A stretch of 64,000 nt of DNA from Bacteroidota bacterium (GTDB taxonomy: Bacteria; Bacteroidota; Bacteroidia; 2-12-FULL-35-15), in assembly GCA_947469885.1 (NCBI GenBank), contig CANIQT010000007.1:91295-155294 (forward strand), written 5' to 3'. How positions within the stretch are numbered: the first letter of the stretch is position 1; each line of letters opens with the position of its first letter. Made by a program: the position numbers and the translations under genes. Below the pieces are notes generated by a model. That model ran no database searches. It had not been told where the DNA came from and saw only the letters and a program-made list of their open reading frames with translations. Positions 61,378 to 64,000 of this stretch are shown one piece after another.

Positions 61378-62127
61378 TTAATATTTCAAATGTACCAAAC
61401 TGTTAATCACTTCATCGTTTGCTGCGTATTTCATAATTGCAGTTACACCCTGATGCCTTCTTCCTATTATGTTGAGTTTCTCAACTATTGCTTTGAATTC
61501 ACTTACAAAATCAGGAAAAGCAAATTCCAAATCAGTTAAAAACCCTTCAAAAAAAGTAATGTGCTCTTTCATTTCAGGAATCTGTATTGTTTTAAAATCG
61601 CTTTTTGCAGTATCAATATTCAATTTTGCAGCTTTAAATTTATTAAGCTTACCTGTAAAAGCGGTTTTATCACTCAGCATAGATGTTAATTGCAATGCGG
61701 TAAAATAATCGGGAGTTCCAGTGGGGTCGCTGGTGATAAAAGGAGTTAATAAATCGTATATGTTCTGAATCACACCTGCATAATCAGGGTCGTTCGTTTT
61801 ATAAAGAAACGCCTGACTCCACTCTTGCATCTGTTCTCTCAGTTCAATGTTGTTTTTAAAAATAGCATACGATTCGCCTTTGCCCGTAATGCCTCCGGCC
61901 GATTTGCTTGATGTTTTTTTAGCTCCTTTTTTAGCTGTTGTAAAACCTGCTGTGGTTGCGTTTGCCGAATCTCTGTAGTCATACGCCTGATTGAGGCTGT
62001 TTCCGTACAACACCCTTCGTGCAGCAAAAGCTGCATTGGAAGCTACTGCCGTTGGGTTATCGTTAAATAATAATTCTAACTCTGTGTATTGAGTTAGGTG
62101 TGCGAGCGAAATTTGGTTAAGTGCCAT
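61378..62127 (-). CDS. Hypothetical protein, 249 aa
   Basis: Not recognised. Soluble and mainly helical, no signal peptide. A basic Ser/Lys/Gly-rich linker lies at about 67-85 (KKGAKKTSSKSAGGITGKGE) between a short N-terminal part and a helical C-terminal part (AIFKNNIELREQMQEWSQAF ... LNKFKAAKLNIDTAKSDFKT ... FKAIVEKLNIIGRRHQGVTA). A 47-codon gene follows on the same strand, and the LytTR regulator gene lies 127 bases upstream, also on the minus strand. Confidence 0.75.
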   Translation of the reverse strand: MALNQISLAHLTQYTELELLFNDNPTAVASNAAFAARRVLYGNSLNQAYDYRDSANATTAGFTTAKKGAKKTSSKSAGGITGKGESYAIFKNNIELREQMQEWSQAFLYKTNDPDYAGVIQNIYDLLTPFITSDPTGTPDYFTALQLTSMLSDKTAFTGKLNKFKAAKLNIDTAKSDFKTIQIPEMKEHITFFEGFLTDLEFAFPDFVSEFKAIVEKLNIIGRRHQGVTAIMKYAANDEVINSLVHLKY

Positions 62128-62200
62128 AATAATTTGTTTTAAAATTTAGGATACAAAATTACTTTGGTTGCAAATGGTAGCAAAATTTCCGGTTACTTAA

Positions 62201-62242
62201 CAGGGTTTAGTAGTTTTATGACAGGGTTTAATAGTTATATGA
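62201..62242. repeat. Two-unit 21-bp tandem repeat
   Basis: CAGGGTTTAGTAGTTTTATG plus A (62201-62221) is repeated at 62222-62242 with two changes, exactly 21 bases apart. It lies in the 127-base gap between the LytTR regulator gene and the 249-aa gene. Confidence 0.88.
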
Positions 62243-62254
62243 CTGCAAAATAAA

Positions 62255-62737
62255 TTAGAATTTGGGCCGTTTTGGTTTTTTAACACGTGCTGGAATCAAA
62301 ATAGCAATGGCATCAATGGCATTTTTCACGCTGTCTTTGTGTGCACGCGAAACGGGAACTTTAATATTTCCTTCTAATAATATCCCTTCTTCTGCTCCAA
62401 TATATTTTTTAAAATAATTTATGTTGGCTAAATAAGATTCGTGAGTTTGACAAAAATGATTTCCCGGAAAAAGAGTTACAACTTCCATCATAGTCCGGTC
62501 TAACAAATGTGTGTCTTTTCCTTCCACCACTATGTGCAGTTTTTTATTTTTAATTTCCAATAATTTAATAAGGTGGAGATACTCCAAATAGAAACCTTTT
62601 TTAAGAGGGATTTTTACTTTTTTATGAAGATACTCTTCCATACTCATTTCCTTCTTCCCATTTAAAGCAGGAGGATATATATATATCACCTCTTTTGTTG
62701 ATGGTATATAAATGTAATTAAGTTTTGTTTCCAACAT
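62255..62737 (-). CDS. Orphan LytTR DNA-binding regulator
   Basis: A 160-aa protein with a LytTR DNA-binding domain at about 52-145 (IKLLEIKNKKLHIVVEGKDT ... VVTLFPGNHFCQTHESYLAN ... IKVPVSRAHKDSVKNAIDAI). There is no response-regulator receiver domain and no membrane segment, so it is an orphan LytTR protein; the first 50 residues are of unknown type. Characterised LytTR regulators bind pairs of 9-bp direct repeats 12-13 bp apart. A minimal 21-bp repeat lies 13 bases after its stop and a ten-unit 21-bp array some 550 bases upstream. Confidence 0.87.
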   Translation of the reverse strand: MLETKLNYIYIPSTKEVIYIYPPALNGKKEMSMEEYLHKKVKIPLKKGFYLEYLHLIKLLEIKNKKLHIVVEGKDTHLLDRTMMEVVTLFPGNHFCQTHESYLANINYFKKYIGAEEGILLEGNIKVPVSRAHKDSVKNAIDAIAILIPARVKKPKRPKF

Positions 62738-63290
62738 GGGATAAAAACAAATAATTAAACATAAAACAGGATACAGGTATCCCCGGTGTTGATTTTTAAA
62801 AGTATGTTATTCTATGGCGAATAGCGGGGCATGCTTAGCGTTTAAGGTTGAAAAATAAAATAAATGAAGGTAAAGTTTATCTTATGGTTTTAGGGTTTTA
62901 GTGAGTTAATGTTTTTTCCTTTTATTATATAGATGCTTTTTGAGATTAAAAGGTTGCATGTGTTTAAAAAAATATTTTTATTCCTTATATTAGACCTCTT
63001 TCATAATTGGCGAAGCCAAACATCATACAACCCAATCTAATTATGGGTTTTACTAACTTGAAAAATATTTCCAAATGATAAAATCATTTTTTATCCTAAA
63101 CAATCATAATAATCCGTGTTCCAATCATACCATACTTTTAATTATGAAAGAAGTCTATTATATCATCACAAGTTCACTTCCCAAAATCATCATGCCCAAA
63201 CAAAACCCCACTTCCATTTTTTTCAAAAGCCATCTTCCCCAAAAAACAATCAATCCCATGAAAAACGAAACCACAACCAAGAAATGCCAA

Positions 63291-63500
63291 ACGTGTGCTT
63301 CGAAACAGTAAATGAATGTCGTGAAACGCAGGACGTGTTCCGTGAAACACCAAACGTGTTCCATGAAATACCAAACGTGTGTCGTGAAATACAGGACGTG
63401 TTCCATGAAACACCAAACGTGTGTCGTGATATACCAAACGTGTGTCGTGAAATACAGGACGTGTTCCATGAAATACAGGACGCGTTCCTCGCGAAACGCT
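63291..63500. repeat. 21-bp tandem array, ten units
   Basis: ACGTGT-type units begin at 63291, 63312, 63333, 63354, 63375, 63396, 63417, 63438, 63459 and 63480, all exactly 21 bases apart. Several hold a 16-bp quasi-palindrome such as GTGTTCCGTGAAACAC (63335-63350, 6-7 of 8 pairs). Because 21 is divisible by 3, several frames stay open on both strands. It lies in the 911-base divergent gap between the LytTR gene and the last gene; the flanks hold no gene I can support. Confidence 0.97.
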
Positions 63501-63631
63501 CGAAATCTCAAAAAACCACCCCTCTAAAGTAAAAAGGTAATAACAATAGTTAAAAAGATAATTAACATACTATACTATAAATAAACATAGTGCCTTCAGG
63601 GTGCGGGTATAGACGCAAATTGGAGCGAAAT

Positions 63632-63641
63632 AAGGAGGTGA
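63632..63641 (+). promoter_or_regulatory. Near-perfect Shine-Dalgarno sequence
   Basis: AAGGAGGTGA lies 7 bases before the ATG at 63649. No comparable sequence was noticed ahead of the other starts in this window, which mostly have A-rich leaders. It decides the start of the last gene. Confidence 0.75.
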
Positions 63642-63648
63642 ATGACAA

Positions 63649-64000
63649 ATGATAAAAGTATTGGAAGGTTTAACAGGCAAAAATGCTTCGGAGAAAGTTA
63701 CTTATGGAGGTTTCATAAAAACCAAAATGACGGGTAATGCGTTCTTCCCCGATGCAGGAACAGTGATGACTGCTTTGAACAGTGCTACAGTAGCGTTGAA
63801 AGATGCAAACGATGCCGGGATAGTTTCTGTGATAACAGAAAAAGAAGGGTTGTTTGACAAAAAGATGAAGAAAGTAGTGTTGCATGTTCAAGGAGTGGTG
63901 ATAGATGTGGATGACGAAAACCTTGCGTTGGAAATGGTTCAGAGTGGAGGGTTTGAAGGGAAACGTAAAGGAAGTATTCATATTCACGACTTAGGTGCAA
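63649..64000 (+). CDS. Hypothetical protein, N-terminal part
   Basis: The first 117 codons of a gene that runs off the right edge. The protein starts MIKVLEGLTGKNASEKVTYG; the first 100 residues look helical (VMTALNSATVALKDANDAGI, FDKKMKKVVLHVQGVVIDVD) and end NLALEMVQSGGFEGKRKGS. The order 'helix with KMTGNAFFPDAG - long helices - SGG/SGF' resembles small Bacteroidota proteins whose C-terminus is a fibronectin type III domain; recalled, not verified. Base composition is richer in GC than the flanks, and an exceptional Shine-Dalgarno precedes it. Confidence 0.7.
   Translation, partial: MIKVLEGLTGKNASEKVTYGGFIKTKMTGNAFFPDAGTVMTALNSATVALKDANDAGIVSVITEKEGLFDKKMKKVVLHVQGVVIDVDDENLALEMVQSGGFEGKRKGSIHIHDLGA

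Noticed and set aside
63116..63532. Several overlapping long frames on both strands across the 63291 array
   Set aside because: The 21-bp period keeps multiple frames open at once; none has a start context or a recognisable product.

Overview
The window comes from a low-GC member of the Bacteroidota. Supporting evidence: gliding-motility genes (gldE, gldD), proteins with type IX secretion sorting domains of type A and type B, an SPOR protein with HU/CCDC81-like domains, a TonB-dependent receptor with a carboxypeptidase-like N-terminus, and -7 promoter elements of the TAnnTTTG type. Genes mostly lack Shine-Dalgarno sequences. The gene content is ordinary chromosomal housekeeping with a few accessory genes. 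I saw no tRNA, rRNA, prophage or CRISPR-cas.

Layout. 1-3083: start of the complex I operon (nuoA-nuoB-nuoC, minus strand) and a Kup potassium transporter. 3084-7141: small unknown genes, a type A T9SS cargo protein, a 42-bp repeat array and an unknown 319-aa protein. 7256-15886: dusB, a CPBP protease, dnaG, ssb-gldE-gldD, ctaA and an outer-membrane-type plug protein. 16186-25833: sigma factor and putative anti-sigma partner, DUF1003 protein, acs, a GT2-M28-pyrC run and a PlsC acyltransferase. 26033-32394: three large minus-strand type B T9SS surface proteins, two with choice-of-anchor L domains. 32998-41743: acyltransferase, FAD oxidoreductase, a RimK/protease/desuccinylase cluster, kbl, a YdcF-like protein and a TonB receptor. 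42805-45704: ctaB and cytochrome oxidase subunits III, III and IV. 45800-52407: two DUF1571-LysM paralogues, kdsB, the SPOR protein, a thioesterase and typA. 52502-56721: an aldehyde dehydrogenase pair and deoC, interrupted by a REP-flanked RAYT transposase. 56826-61014: cysC-cysD-cysN, then gcvH-vanZ-GNAT. 61190-64000: small unknown genes, an orphan LytTR regulator, a repeat array and the start of an unknown gene.

The most striking feature is non-coding. At least ten intergenic gaps hold tandem arrays whose units have unrelated sequences but nearly the same period: 21 bp (six loci plus one decayed locus), 42 bp (two loci) and 41 bp built of 21+20 (one locus). Several units contain a 12-16 bp quasi-palindrome, and one array shows paired base changes that keep the dyad. 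The arrays lie in convergent, divergent and tandem gaps alike, so they are neither simple terminators nor simple promoters. I know no named family with this property; the shared period points to a common generating process or to a constraint at two helical turns.

A second layer consists of 7-9 bp simple repeats and dispersed palindromes. These occur between genes but have also entered coding sequence: the GldD signal peptide, the SPOR protein linker, the GNAT C-terminus and the ctaA and ctaB start regions.
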